NCBI GenBank assembly: GCA_030604975.1
Contig: JAUVUV010000013.1
Location: forward strand, 1-14,165
Source of the DNA: Candidatus Glassiibacteriota bacterium
GTDB taxonomy: Bacteria; Gemmatimonadota; Glassbacteria; GWA2-58-10
Length of the DNA stretch: 14,165 nt
Direction: 5' to 3'
The notes beneath the pieces were generated by a model. The model made no database searches. It was not told the origin of the DNA and was given only the letters and a program-made list of their open reading frames with translations. A program made the position numbers and the translations under genes. Position 1 is the stretch's first letter; each line of letters opens with the position of its first letter. Below are positions 13,278 through 14,165 of the stretch, piece by piece.

Positions 13278-13329
13278 ATACGTAAGTGCAGGATTAAAGA
13301 CATTAATTAAATTATAGATGGATTCTAAA

Positions 13330-14165
13330 ATGCCAAGAGAGTTTCCATTAGAAAAAATTAGAAATATCGGCATCCTGGCCCATATCGATGCCGGTAAAAC
13401 CACGATTACCGAGAGGATCCTTTTCTACACGGGCAAAACGCACCGGATGGGGGAGGTCCATGAGGGCGCTGCTACCATGGACTGGATGGAGCTGGAGAAA
13501 GAGCGCGGTATTACGATAACCTCTGCCGCCACTACCTGCTTCTGGAAGGATCACCGGATCAATATTATCGACACACCGGGCCACGTTGATTTCACAGTCG
13601 AGGTGGAGCGATCCCTGCGGATCCTCGACGGTGCAGTGATGGTTTTCTGTGCCGTGGGGGGCGTTGAGCCCCAGTCCGAAACCGTGTGGCGCCAGGCAGA
13701 CCGCTATGGTGTGCCCCGGATCGCTTTTATCAACAAGATGGACAGGGCGGGAGCAGATTTTTACCATGCAGTGGATATGATTAAGAAACGTCTCGGTGCC
13801 AGGCCCTTGGTCTTGCAGATTCCGTTCGGTTCCGAGGAGCTTTTCACCGGCTTGGTGGACCTGGTGGTCATGCGCGGCGTAATCTGGCATGACAGCACCC
13901 AGGGTGCGGTGTATGAAGAGGTGGATATTCCCAAGGATCTCGTGGAACAGGCCAAGAAAGCGCACCATGACATGCTCGAAATTCTTACAGAGTTCGATGA
14001 TGAACTGATGGCCGCATATCTCGACCACGATAACGTGGAGGACGTGGAGTTAATCAAAAAAGCGATCCACAAGGCAACATGTAAGGTTGATGTTATCCCG
14101 GTGCTCTGCGGCAGCGCTTTCAAGAACAAAGGTATACAAAGGCTGCTCGATGCGATTACCGCTTA
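13330..14165 (+). CDS. fusA: Elongation factor G, N-terminal part (3' end outside window)
   Basis: EF-G is the GTPase that drives translocation on the ribosome and, with RRF, ribosome recycling. The 278 complete codons in the window cover the G domain and the start of its insert. The P-loop is AHIDAGKT (17-24) and switch I ends with GITITSAATT. The G3 motif is DTPGH (81-85), with the catalytic-type His85. The G4 motif is NKMD (135-138), and the G5-like motif is GSAF near the window end. The frame stays open to the last base. ATG 13330 gives the common MPREFPLEKIRNIGI start. An in-frame ATG at 13318 is also possible, and neither has a strong SD. It follows rpsG, as in the classic str operon. 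Confidence 0.96.
   Translation, partial: MPREFPLEKIRNIGILAHIDAGKTTITERILFYTGKTHRMGEVHEGAATMDWMELEKERGITITSAATTCFWKDHRINIIDTPGHVDFTVEVERSLRILDGAVMVFCAVGGVEPQSETVWRQADRYGVPRIAFINKMDRAGADFYHAVDMIKKRLGARPLVLQIPFGSEELFTGLVDLVVMRGVIWHDSTQGAVYEEVDIPKDLVEQAKKAHHDMLEILTEFDDELMAAYLDHDNVEDVELIKKAIHKATCKVDVIPVLCGSAFKNKGIQRLLDAITA

Overview
The window is one continuous block of translation and transcription genes, all on the + strand: tuf (3' end) - rpmG - tRNA-Trp - secE - nusG - rplK - rplA - rplJ - rplL - rpoB - rpoC - rpsL - rpsG - fusA (5' part). Every protein is a full-length, intact copy of a universally conserved family. The two exceptions are the genes cut by the window edges. I see no mobile element, CRISPR array, prophage or accessory system, and no convincing gene on the - strand. 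The long antisense open frames are shadows of rpoB and rpoC.

Organism: a bacterium with moderately GC-rich coding sequence and clearly AT-richer gaps. RpoC carries a roughly 180-residue insertion inside the trigger loop (SI3-like), a trait of Gram-negative lineages. The rifampicin-pocket variant (DQTNPLAEL) and the N-terminus of RpoC resemble Bacteroidetes and other FCB-group bacteria. No L7Ae-like gene lies between rpoC and rpsL, which argues against Firmicutes. My best guess is an FCB-superphylum or neighbouring uncultured lineage; this is inference from a few motifs, not from a tree.

Layout: (1) 1-133 is the EF-Tu tail, followed by a probable terminator. (2) 346-1482 holds rpmG, a tRNA-Trp with encoded CCA, secE and nusG, apparently co-transcribed. 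(3) 1512-3690 holds the L11-L1-L10-L7/L12 genes with short gaps. The L10 leader hides its Shine-Dalgarno (SD) sequence in a hairpin. (4) 3691-4089 is a 399-base non-coding gap packed with inverted repeats, ending in an 18-bp hairpin just upstream of rpoB. (5) 4090-12113 holds rpoB and rpoC. (6) 12114-12290 carries two mutually exclusive stem-loops and a consensus -35 box ahead of the str genes. (7) 12291-14165 holds rpsL, rpsG and fusA, with a GC-rich terminator-like hairpin between rpsG and fusA.

Together the genes supply the RNA polymerase core (beta, beta'), the factor coupling it to the ribosome (NusG), ribosomal proteins of the factor-binding stalk and decoding centre (L11, L1, L10, L7/L12, S12, S7, L33), the elongation factors (EF-Tu, EF-G) and a translocon subunit (SecE). 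The genes themselves are ordinary. What deserves a second look is the RNA architecture between them, where at least three gaps look built for attenuation, processing or feedback control.
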